Part shown: positions 54,262 through 63,385 of the stretch, piece after piece | How the letters are laid out: every line of letters begins with the position of its first letter | Numbering within the stretch: the first letter of the stretch is position 1 | NCBI GenBank assembly: GCA_963808315.1 | Contig: CAWEFK010000022.1 | Span: 1-64,000 of the forward strand | From: Palsa-504 sp963808315 | Lineage (GTDB): Bacteria; Actinomycetota; Actinomycetes; Streptosporangiales; Streptosporangiaceae | DNA: 64,000 bases | Direction of reading: 5' to 3' | The notes under the pieces: generated by a model | Database searches by the model: none | The model's input: only the letters and a program-made list of their open reading frames with translations | Told to the model about the DNA's origin: nothing | Program-made: the position numbers and the translations under genes

Positions 54262-55485
54262 GGGTACTCCTGGCGGGACCGCCGCCGGACCTGGCCGCCG
54301 TGAGCGAACCGGAAGTCCGGCGGGTAGTGCGGGTCGGTGATGGCCGGGCGGTCCGGCGTGAAGGCGGCGATGGGGTAATCCGTCCGCCCGGCGGTGGCCA
54401 GGTCGGCCAGGATGTGGCCGATCAGGGCGGCGAACTTCGCCGCATGCCCGGCCCCGACGAACAGCGCGATGTTCGGGTGGCCGGGCACGGTGCCCAGCAC
54501 GAAGTTGCGGTCCGCGGGAGGTCGTACACGCAGGTCTTGCTGACCATGCTCGGGACCGAGCGGCACCGGGCAGGTACTGCGCCAGGAACCCGGCGACCTC
54601 CGCGGTCTGGTCCGGGTTGGGCTGGTAGCTGCGGGTCTCGCTGGGTCACGAACCGCCCCGACATGTCGCGGGCGGCCTTGACCGCGGCCTCGCCGTACAC
54701 CGGGAAACCCGTAGAAGGTCTTGTCCGGGCCGTGGAAGATCCAGATCGGGAACACTCCGGCGCGAACGGGCGCAGGTCAGGCGCGGCGAAGTAGGTGACC
54801 TGCTCCTGGGTGAGCGTGAGCGGGATGTCGAAGTCCAGGCCCGCCAGCGCGGCCTGGCGTCCAGGACCCGGCGCACACGGTCAGCGTGCCGCCTTCGAAG
54901 ACCGCGTCGTCGGTGTGCACCTCGACGTGATCGGGGTGCGGGACGATCTTGCGGACCGGCGAGTCCTGGAGGAAGGTCACCCCGAGGGCCAGGGCCCGGG
55001 AGACGTGCGCCGAGTTGGCGCGGCGGATGTCGAGGATGCCCGACTCGGCCTGGTGCAGGCCGATGATGTCGTCGCCGATCCGCCACTGCGGCCAGCGGGC
55101 CCGCAACTCGGCCGCATCGAGCAGCTCGTGCTCGTGGCCCTGCTCGGCCAGCGCCCGGGCGTAGGAGGCGATCTCGGCCTCGCCGGCGCCGCCGGCCGGG
55201 GCCAGGTCCAGGCCGCCGGTGATCCGCAGCAGGTCCAGGCCCGTTTCTGCTCTAGGTCGCGCCAGTGGGCGTAGGAGGCGCGGGTCAGCGCGGTGTAGTC
55301 GGTGCTGTGGTAGGAGTGCCGGATGATCCTGGAGTGGTCTTCGGAGGCGCCGCGGTCGTGGCCGAGCCGGAACTGCTCGAGGCCAGCACGTCGGCGTCGG
55401 CGTCGCCGTTCGGGCCGAGCCAGTAGGCGGCGGCGCTGCCGATGCCGCCCGCGCCGAGCACGATATGCGCGTATGTCTTCTTCAT
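54258..55485 (-). CDS. FAD-dependent oxidoreductase, sarcosine/N-methyltryptophan oxidase-like (many frameshifts)
   Basis: The N-terminus MKKTYAHIVLGAGGIGSAAA has the FAD-binding GxGxxG fold. Pieces in successive frames follow: LEQFRLGHDRGASEDHSRII, SYHSTDYTALTRASYAHWRD, ELRARWPQWRIGDDIIGLHQ, ALALGVTFLQDSPVRKIV, LTQEQVTYFAAPDL, FPIWIFHGPDKTFYGFP and the end DPHYPPDFRFAHGGQV. They fit monomeric sarcosine oxidase or SolA in order and total length (about 408 residues), but at least five breaks are needed. The likely reaction is oxidative N-demethylation. Its stop overlaps the oxygenase start (GTGA). Confidence 0.75.
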
Positions 55486-55596
55486 CCAGCGTGACCCCCG
55501 GGGGTGGAAGGGCGCCTGCTCCTGCCCCCGAGACTGCCACCGCGCCGCGCGGAAGTCATCCGGCGCGGCGTTGCCAGTTAGCGGGTCTCGTCCTCG

Positions 55597-56835
55597 TCAT
55601 CTGTAGGAACGGAGGTCGGCGGACAGCGGCTGGGGCGCGGGCGTGCCGTGCACCCGGCGCAGCCCGAGCACCAGGTGCAGCAGCAGCCGGTCACGGCCGT
55701 CGCGCAGGTTCAGGCCGGAGACCTGCTCGGCCCGGCCCAGCCGGTAGTACAAGGTGGTGCGGTGCACACCGCAGCTCCCGGGCGGCACGCTGCACCTCCC
55801 CGGCGCAGTCCAGGAAGGTCTCGAGCGTGGGCACCAGAACGGGCGCGGCCGGATCCGCCAGCAGGGCCAGCACGCCGTCGGGGATGAGCAGCCCGGTGGC
55901 GCCGGGGACGCGAGCTGGGCCAGCAGGGCGTCCGCGCTCAACCCCGGCCAGCAGGCCGCCGCGCGGCCGGTGGCGAGCGAGCACGCGATGCTGGCCTGCC
56001 GCTGGGCGGTCGCCAGGTCGAGCAGTCCCGCCGCCGGCCCGCTGACCCCGACCCGCCAGCCGCCGCGCGGGTGACGGCGGGAGCGTCAGCTCGGCCAGCA
56101 GCGCATCGCCGGTCCCGGCCAGCTCGCCGTCGGCGAAAGCCGGGACAGGCGGACCAGGATAACGGTGGCGCGCCGGGGCCAGAACGCGGCCAGCAGGCAG
56201 GTCCTGGGCATCATCCGGCCGAAGCGCTCCACGGCGTCCGCCGAACGCGGCCTGCACGGCCGGCGGGCGGCCGTCCGGTTCGGCCCCGTCGCGGTAGGCC
56301 GCCACCAGCACCGCCGCCGGGCCGTCATCGAGCAGGCCGCGGTCCAGCGCCTCCTCCCGGGCGGCGCGCCGCGCCACCGGATCGGTCGCTCAGCAGCTGA
56401 TCCACCAGGTGCGTGGCGGAGCTGAAGTTCGTGCGCCGTCATGGCCCGCCTGCGGTGCAGGAGCACGCCCATGGCTTCGGCGGTCTGGCGGCGTCCGCGA
56501 TCTGGTCCTCGGTCAGGTCGCCGTACCGGTCGGTGATCCAGGTGAAGCCAAGCAGCAGGCCCCGGCGGCGGATGGGCACGCAGAGCCGCTGCCAGAGTTC
56601 CAGCGCGGGATTCTCCGGGATGCGCACCGGGTCGGCGAGCCGTTTGATCTCGGCGTAGGCCACGTCCTCCGGCCGGGTCCGGCGGTGCAGCAGCGACCAG
56701 ATCCGGGCCGGGTCGGCGTCCCCGAAGTCCTCGCTCACCGCGATCAGGCGCAGGTCCTGATCGTCCACCACCACCGCCCGGCGAAGGCGAGCTGGCCAGC
56801 GCATCTACCAGGGACTGAATCTGCTCAATGCTCAT
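55597..56835 (-). CDS. PucR-type transcriptional regulator (many frameshifts)
   Basis: Fragments in different frames fit a PucR/CdaR-like regulator of about 410 residues. The N-terminal part reads AVVVDDQDLRLIAVSEDFGD, ARIWSLLHRRTRPEDVAYAE, LCVPIRRRGLLLGFTWITDR (GAF/PAS-like sensor). The C-terminal HTH_30 is clear: GVHRTTLYYRLGRAEQVSGL, DGRDRLLLHLVLGLRRVHG. Four or more breaks interrupt the middle. It is upstream of, and on the same strand as, the FAD/Rieske operon with a 110-base gap, so it probably activates it in response to the substrate. Confidence 0.72.
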
Positions 56836-57050
56836 GTCACACTATCGCCGGTTTAGGTTACGCCCGGGTCAACCGCGGGTTATGCCGTTGCTCACAGCGA
56901 AATGGGCCCGGATCAAACCTCTAACTCATGCATAAATATTTTGTTTAAGTATGTGCAGACCGGACAGACGTGAGCCCGAACTACGCGATGTGCTGAAGCA
57001 GCCCGGCCGTCGTGCACCATCCAGCGCTACCAAACTGAGGGAGCACAGAC

Positions 57051-57416
57051 GTGACTACCATCGAGGAACTGCAGACCATGGAAGGCCAGAACGCGGTCGA
57101 CCTGCACGGGGCCAAGATCGGCAAGGTGGGGCATATCTACGTGGATGACCAGACCGGTCAGCCGCTGTGGGTCACCCTCATCACCGGCATGCTGGGCACG
57201 AAGCAAAGCTTCGCCCCGCTGCACGGCTCCCGGACCTCCGACGGCAACCTGCAGCTCGCCGTGACCAAGGACATGGTCTCCGACGCCCCCGACGTCGAGG
57301 CCACCGATCACATCGAGGACTCCGAGAACGACGATCTGGCCACCTACTACCACGACTACCTCGGCGGCGCCGCCCAGGACACGTCTTACCAGGGCCCGGG
57401 CCAGGGACAGGGCTAG
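57051..57416 (+). CDS. PRC-barrel domain protein
   Basis: The 121-residue protein has one PRC-barrel: GQNAVDLHGAKIGKVGHIYV, GQPLWVTLITGMLGTKQSFA, TSDGNLQLAVTKDMVSDAPD. The acidic tail ends in Gly/Gln repeats (YQGPGQGQG). Actinomycetes carry several such small stress-related proteins of unknown function. The GTG start follows GGGAG. An AT-rich stretch at 56925-56955 is the likely promoter. Confidence 0.88.
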   Translation: MTTIEELQTMEGQNAVDLHGAKIGKVGHIYVDDQTGQPLWVTLITGMLGTKQSFAPLHGSRTSDGNLQLAVTKDMVSDAPDVEATDHIEDSENDDLATYYHDYLGGAAQDTSYQGPGQGQG

Positions 57417-57493
57417 GAGTACGCGACGGACACCCGCGAGGACCTAGCCGGAGGCAGTGAGCTAACCAGGGAAACCGGCCGCGTGACCGCTAC

Positions 57494-57514
57494 CCTCAGC
57501 GCTCGCCGCTGAGG
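57494..57514. terminator. hairpin CCTCAGCG / CGCTGAGG
   Basis: Perfect 8-bp arms at 57494-57501 and 57507-57514 with a 5-base loop lie 78 bases after the PRC-barrel gene, a likely terminator. A run of seven T at about 57565-57572 follows further downstream and may belong to the same region. The rest of 57417-57656 holds no gene. Confidence 0.45.
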
Positions 57515-57656
57515 ATGACGGTTGGTAATCGGGCCTTGACGGAAGCCGCCGGAAGGTGTTGCCTCTTTTTTTAGGACTTTTACTAATTGGCACCGATAAG
57601 CGCCCTGGGTGGGGCGATAACGAGGCGTTCTGTGCCAGCGGATGCGAGGAGGCATC

Positions 57657-60464
57657 GTGCGCAGACGTCGTTCCGTCTCATGGTTCAAGCGAGGAGTGTT
57701 TACGCTCGCGGCGGCCGCTCTCGGCCTGGGCGTGGCCGCAGCTCCGGCTCCGGCCGGGGCGGCGTCCGCCGCCTGCCCGTGGGTCGGTTCGAGCGCGCCG
57801 ATCCCGCAGCGGGTGAGCGAGGTGCTGGCCAAGATGAGCGTGACCCAGAAGGTGGACCTGGTCACCGGCGCGTCGGGCTCCAGCTACGTCGGCTTCATCC
57901 CCGCCATCGGGTCGCTGTGCATCCCGGCGATCAACCTGCAAGACGGGCCGGCCGGGGTGGGCGACGGGCTGACCGGGGTCACGCAGCTGCCGGCCCCGGT
58001 GGACGCCGCGGCGACCTGGGATACCTCGGCCGAGCAGACGTACGGCCAGGTGATCGGCGCCGAGCAGGCGGCCAAGGGCACCACCGTCGACCTCGGTCCC
58101 ACCATCAATATCGTCCGCGACCCGCGCTGGGGGCGCGCCTTCGAGTCGATCGGCGAAGATCCCTACCTGGCCGGGACCATGGGCGCGGCCGACATCCGGG
58201 GCGTGCAGTCGGCCGGGACCATGGCGCAGGTCAAGCACTTCGCCGTCTACAACCAGGAAACCAACCGCAACACCCCGTCCGACAACGCGATCGTCAGCAC
58301 GCAGGCCGAGCAGGAGATCTACCTGCCCGCGTTCGGCGCCGCGGTCCAGCAGGGCGCGGCATCGTCGGTGATGTGCTCCTACAGCACGGTCAACGGCACC
58401 TACGCCTGCCAGAACCCGTACCTGCTGACCACGGTGCTGCGGCAGCAATTCGGCTTCGGCGGGTTCGTCACCTCCGACTGGGGCGCCACTCACTCCACCG
58501 CCGCCTCGGCCAACGCCGGCCTGACCATGGACATGCCGGGCAACGACGGCTATTACGGCAGCGCGCTGGCCTCGGCCGTGTCCGCTGGTTCGGTGAGTAC
58601 CGCCACGCTCAACTCGATGGTCTCCGACGTTCTCACCGAGATGTTCGCGTTCGGCCTGTTCGACAAGCCGACCGACGGGCTCGCCGGCGGAAACGGCCAC
58701 CAACTCCACGGACGTCTCCGACGCGCTGAAGATCGCCGAGGAGGGCACCGTGCTGCTGAAGAACAGCGGCGGCGTGCTCCCGCTGACCTCCTCCGATAAG
58801 TCCATCGCGGTGATCGGCACCGACGCCTCGTCCAGCGCCGCAGACCGCGGGCGGCGGCAGCGCCGGGGTCGACTCCAGCGGAACCGTCACCCCGCTGCAG
58901 GGGATCACCGCCGCGGCGCCCAGCGGGGTGACCGTGAGCTACAACGACGGATCGTCGGACAGCTCGGCCGCCTCGCTCGCGGCCTCGGCCAGCGTGGCGG
59001 TCGTCTTCGCCAGCCTGCCTGAGTCCGAGGGCAGCGACCTGACCAGCATCGACCTGGGCAGTTCGGACGACTCGCTGATCTCCGCGGTGGCCGCCGCGAA
59101 CCCGCACACGATCGTGGTGCTGAACACCGGCTCCGCGGTGACGATGCCGTGGCTGTCGTCGGTCGCGGGCGTGCTCGAGGCCTGGTACCCGGGCCAGCAG
59201 GACGGGACCGCGATAGCGTCGCTGCTGTTCGGCAGCTCCGATCCGTCCGGCCACCTGACCGTGACGTTCCCGACCTCGCTGTCCCAGGTCCCGGCGCACG
59301 ACCGCCGCGCAGTGGACGGGCCAGAACGGGACCGTGCAGTATTCCGAGGGGATCGACGTCGGTTACCGCTGGTACGACACGCAAGGGGCTGACGCCGTTG
59401 TTCCCGTTCGGCTACGGCCTGTCCTACACCAGCTTCTCGTTCAGCAACCTGAAGGTCGGTACGCTGGCCGCGGGCGGCGCGGCGACGGTCACCGCCACGG
59501 TGACGAACACCGGATCCCGGGCCGGCGCCGACGTCGCGCAGCTCTACGTCAGCGACCCGGCCGCGTCCGGTGAGCCGCCCCGCCAGCTCGAAGGGCTTCG
59601 CCCGCGTCAGCCTGGCCAGCCGGGCGCCAGCCAGACCGTCACGTTCCCGCTGACCCAGCAGCAACCTGCAGTACTGGAACTCCAGCAGCAACAGCTGGGC
59701 GACATCCACCGGCAGCTACGGCATCAAGGTGGGCGACTCCGACGCGAACCTGCCGCTGTCCGGCACGCTCTCGGTCACCTCGGCGCAGCTCGGCCAGCCG
59801 GTGACCATCACCAGCCCCGGGCCCGCAGGAAGGACTCGCGGGCACCGCGGTGTCCGTGCCCGTTTCGGCCAAGCGACAGCACCGGCGGCCAGACGCTGAG
59901 CTTCACCGCGACCGGCCTGCCCGCCGGGACCTCGATCTCCGGCTCCGGCACGATCACCGGCACGCCGACGACGGCCGGCACCGGCACGGTGACCGTCACC
60001 GCCAAGGACGGCAACGGGGCGCTCGCGCAGCACCTCGTTCACCTGGACCGTCGCTCCCGTCCGGCGACGACATCGCCACCACGCCGCTGGTCGGTTACCA
60101 GGGACTGTGCCTGGATGTCGACGGCGACAACAACACGCCAAGGCACGTGGTCGAGATCTACACGTGCAACGGCACCGACGGCCAGCAATGGACCGAGGAG
60201 CCGAACGGAACCGTCCGCGCCGACGGCAAGTGCCTCGACGTCGAGCGGCGGCGGGACCGCCAACGGGACGCTCGTCGACCTCTACACCTGTAACGGCACC
60301 GGCGCCCAGGTCTGGCAGCCGCAGCCGCGACGGCGCGCTGCTCAACCCGCAATCCGGCAAGTGCCTGGACGACACCGGCTACTCCACCACAACCGGGCAC
60401 GCAGGTGCAGATCTGGAGCTGCACCGGCAACTCCAACCAGTCCTGGGTCTCCCCGGCCGGGTAA
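57657..60464 (+). CDS. secreted GH3 beta-glucosidase with ricin-type lectin tail (many frameshifts)
   Basis: About 935 residues. Signal peptide: GVFTLAAAALGLGVAAAPAP. GH3 catalytic domain: INLQDGPAGVGDGLTGVTQL, RDPRWGRAFESIGEDPYLAG, VKHFAVYNQETNRN and the nucleophile Asp in GFVTSDWGATHSTAAS, intact to about 58690. After breaks near 58690, 58845, 59300 and 59390 the C-terminal GH3 domain continues (KIAEEGTVLLKNSGGVLPL; LFPFGYGLSYTSFSFSNLKV), then a fibronectin-like part, a putative-Ig stretch and ricin B repeats (LVGYQGLCLDVDGDNN; IYTCNGTDGQQW; QIWSCTGNSNQSWVSPAG). It probably hydrolyses cello-oligosaccharides outside the cell. The GTG at 57657 follows AGGAGG. Confidence 0.85.
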
Positions 60465-60518
60465 TCGATCCGGCGGGAAGACGATCGGCTGACCACCGCG
60501 ACCGGTCATGCTGGTGGT

Positions 60519-61172
60519 ATGACACGGACGCTGTGGCACGAACAGATCGCCTACTACCGCCGCCGGGCCGCCGAATACGACGCCACCTCGTACGGGGACC
60601 TGGCCAGGGCCAGCAGGCGGATCGCGGCACTCGCGGCCCGGCTCCGTCCCGCGGGCGATCTGCTTGAGATCGCCTGCGGGACCGGAATCTGGACCGGGCA
60701 GCTGGCCGATCACGCCCGCACCGTCACCGCGATCGACGCGGCCCCGGAGATGATCGCCCTGGCCAGCCAGCGGGTGACCGGTCAGAAGGTGACCTTCGTG
60801 ACGGCCGACGTCCTGCACTGGACCCCGCCACGGCGCTTCGACACCGTCTTCTTCGCATTCTGGCTGTCCCACGTACCGGCCTCGGAGTCCGGCCGGTTCT
60901 GGTCGATGGTCCGCAGCGCGCTGGCCCGCGACGGCCGCGTGCTGTTCGTCGACGATCACCCGGCCACCGCCGAGCACGAGACCTATATAGAGGGATCCAG
61001 CGAGGTCGTGGAACGACAGCTGACCGACGGAACCCGCCACCAGCTCGTCAAACGGGTCCGCGACCCCGGGGAGCTGGTGGCCGAGCTGACCCGGCTGGGC
61101 TGGCAGGCGACCGTGCGGCGATCCGGCCAGGACTGGCTGGTCGGCGAGGCCCGCCCTGTCGAGATCGAGTGA
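60519..61172 (+). CDS. class I SAM-dependent methyltransferase
   Basis: An intact 217-residue methyltransferase. The SAM-binding motif I is DLLEIACGTGIWTGQLADH, followed by the acidic residue of motif II in TVTAIDAAPEMIALASQ, then FVTADVLHWTPPRRFDTVFF and VRSALARDGRVLFVDD. The fold is complete; the substrate is unknown. It starts 55 bases after the beta-glucosidase stop on the same strand. No clear Shine-Dalgarno match beyond a purine-poor leader is seen. Confidence 0.88.
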   Translation: MTRTLWHEQIAYYRRRAAEYDATSYGDLARASRRIAALAARLRPAGDLLEIACGTGIWTGQLADHARTVTAIDAAPEMIALASQRVTGQKVTFVTADVLHWTPPRRFDTVFFAFWLSHVPASESGRFWSMVRSALARDGRVLFVDDHPATAEHETYIEGSSEVVERQLTDGTRHQLVKRVRDPGELVAELTRLGWQATVRRSGQDWLVGEARPVEIE

Positions 61173-61496
61173 CATCGTGCGGTCATCGGGGCTGGTGCGC
61201 AGGACGGGGCTTGGGGTGCAGGCGGGGCTGGGGTGCAGGCGGGGCTGGGGTGCAGGGCGGGGCTGGGGTGCAGGGCGGGGGCTGGAGCGCAGGGTGGCTT
61301 GACCTGGGCGTGATCCCTGACGTCTCACCGGCCGCTCCCGCCCCTCCGGCCCAATCGCGCGCCCGGGCCGGGCTCGCGATTGGGCTTGGAGCGTCATGCC
61401 CGGGCAGTAGCCGCAGCGGGTTCTTTGCCTAACACGACATAAGACACCGGGCCCGATGACCGCGGCCATTTAGTGGTCGCAGCACGCCCGCGGATG
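61173..61496. other. intergenic with G-rich repeats and a hairpin
   Basis: Between two convergent genes. At about 61200-61295 the unit GGGGCTGGGGTGCAGG occurs four to five times with small changes. At 61349-61385 an 11-bp perfect hairpin, GCCCAATCGCG / CGCGATTGGGC with a 15-base loop, is a likely bidirectional terminator. No gene is seen. Confidence 0.6.
61349..61385. terminator. hairpin GCCCAATCGCG / CGCGATTGGGC
   Basis: Exact 11-bp arms at 61349-61359 and 61375-61385 around a GC-rich 15-base loop. It sits between the ends of the methyltransferase and the permease genes, where a shared terminator is expected. Confidence 0.55.
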
Positions 61497-62969
61497 TCAT
61501 GCGCCGGCCCGGGCCGCCTCCTTCCTGACGTTGCGCCCGGCGAGGGCCCAGTAGGTCAGCGCGCCAACCGCGATGCCGATGGCCCAGCTGAAATCGCCGC
61601 CGTGCAGGCCGGGGAAGTGGTTAGACAGCGGGCCGGTGTAGGCCGGCTTGGCGAAGGCGGCGTTGATCCACGCCAGGGCGGCCGCCATGCCGAGCAGCTG
61701 GGCGATGATGGCCGGCCAGTGAACGCCGTCGTGACGCCAGTACAGGCCATCGCGCGCGGACCGCAGTGACAGCGAATGATAAGTGCCGCCGCGCAGCAGG
61801 TAATCGGTGATCAAAATGCCGAACCAGGCCGACAGCCACACCACGATATAGAGCAGGAAGCCGGAGAAGTCAGCGTAGAAGTTCCCGTGGAACAAGATGA
61901 TGCCGGTGATCACCGCGCACACCACCGTGTCCAGGATGACCGCGCCCCAGCGCTTAATGGGCAGGCCGAGGGCCTGCAGCGTGACGCCGGAGGAATACAT
62001 GTCGATGGTGTTGATCGCGAGCAGCTGGAAGATGGCGAAGATCAGGAACGGGGTCACGAACCAGGCCGGGAAGGATTCCGGCACGCCGAGCTGGGCGATG
62101 CCCACCGACTTCGTGGTGATCGTATAGGCCAGCACCCCGAGGATCTCCAGGATGACCGACGGGATGGCGCCGCCCAGGGTCGCGGCCCAGAAGGTCCTGG
62201 CGGGCGCGGTGTCGCGGGGCAGGTAACGCGAGTAGTCGTTGCCGTTCTCCGTCCAGCCCAGGCCGCCGACGGAGATCAGCAGCACCAGCGCGGTGGTCCA
62301 GACCGCGAACGAGGCCGGCTTGGCGTGGAAGGCGGACAGGTGCAGCCGCTGGAAGGTGAAGGCGGCCAGCACCGCGAAGAACACGATGAACGCGTAGGCC
62401 AGGTAGCGCATGATCTTGGTGATCGTCGCGTGGCCGAGCAGCGGGATAACCATCTGGATGAGCGCGGCGACGATGATCACCGCGACCTTGGCGGGCCCGC
62501 TGAGCTGGGTCCCGTGCAGGGAGAACAGCAAGATCACGGTGGCGACCACGAAGTAGATGCCCTCGATCTCGAAGCCGACCTGGGTGACCCAGTTGAACAG
62601 CGCCACCAGTCGGTTGCCATTCTGGCCGAACGGAGCCCGGCTCACCATGAACGCAGTGGTACCAGCCTTCGGCCCCTGCAGGCTGGCCAGGCCGAGCAGT
62701 GCGTAGAACAGGTTACCCACGACAATGGCGAGGATCGCCTGGAAAATGGTCAGGCCGAAGGTCATGACAAGGGTGCCGTAGAACAGGAACTCCACGTTGA
62801 ACACCGCGCCTGACCACAGCCAGAACAGCCCGGACGGCCGCATCTTGCGCTCAGCGTCGGGGATCAGGTCGATCCCGCGCTTCTCGATCTTGAATGCCGC
62901 ATATTCCTGCGGCTCCTCCTCCAGGTGACGCGATCTTGCGTGCCTGCTAGCGACGATGTCGCTGCTCAT
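61497..62969 (-). CDS. NCS1-family nucleobase/cytosine permease
   Basis: A 12-helix NCS1 transporter of 490 residues from the ATG at 62969 (or 509 from the ATG at 63026). The cytosolic N-terminus IEKRGIDLIPDAERKMRPSG is the usual NCS1 lead into helix 1 (LFWLWSGAVFNVEFLFYGTL). Substrate-site regions are SRAPFGQNGNRLVALFNWVT, GGLGWTENGNDYSRYLPRDT and NTIDMYSSGVTLQALGLPIK. NCS1 members import cytosine, purines, allantoin, hydantoins or thiamine precursors with H+ or Na+; which one cannot be read here. Direct TTTGACC repeats and a palindrome in its upstream region may control it. Confidence 0.88.
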   Translation of the reverse strand: MSSDIVASRHARSRHLEEEPQEYAAFKIEKRGIDLIPDAERKMRPSGLFWLWSGAVFNVEFLFYGTLVMTFGLTIFQAILAIVVGNLFYALLGLASLQGPKAGTTAFMVSRAPFGQNGNRLVALFNWVTQVGFEIEGIYFVVATVILLFSLHGTQLSGPAKVAVIIVAALIQMVIPLLGHATITKIMRYLAYAFIVFFAVLAAFTFQRLHLSAFHAKPASFAVWTTALVLLISVGGLGWTENGNDYSRYLPRDTAPARTFWAATLGGAIPSVILEILGVLAYTITTKSVGIAQLGVPESFPAWFVTPFLIFAIFQLLAINTIDMYSSGVTLQALGLPIKRWGAVILDTVVCAVITGIILFHGNFYADFSGFLLYIVVWLSAWFGILITDYLLRGGTYHSLSLRSARDGLYWRHDGVHWPAIIAQLLGMAAALAWINAAFAKPAYTGPLSNHFPGLHGGDFSWAIGIAVGALTYWALAGRNVRKEAARAGA

Positions 62970-63026
62970 GGTTTCAACCCCCCACGATTTGATGGCCCGG
63001 GCAGCGACGCCCACGGCCTCGGTCAT

Positions 63027-63385
63027 TGCAGATTAAACGCCTGAATCAGTACACCCGGGGATAATAGTAAGTTTGACCATTTTGACCCCTTGCCAGTATT
63101 GCCCCAACGGGGCTAAGAGGTATACCCCTCCGGATACGACCGCCGCCAGTATAATACGGTCATGAGGGCTAGGGAATTAGGTCCCGAACGTCAGCTTGAG
63201 CACGGGTCGGCGCAGCATGGAATATAGCGATTTGCGACAAAATTATTAGGTCGGCGCAAGGCGGTCACCCGTTTCACAAAAGCGGCCGCGGATGTCGTTC
63301 AAAAACTAATATGGGCGTCTTGCGGGTTACCGGGCAGCGATGACAGCCAGCCCGTCCGCCTGACATCGCGGAGAGGGATGACACC
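63027..63385. other. divergent promoter region of the permease and STAND genes
   Basis: An AT-richer gap. TTTGACC occurs twice in direct orientation (63072-63078 and 63081-63087, nine-base period), followed by GCCCC-AAC-GGGGC (63101-63113) and the palindrome GGTATACC (63119-63126). A TATAATAC sequence at about 63151 could be a -10 element on either strand. No gene is seen. Confidence 0.45.
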
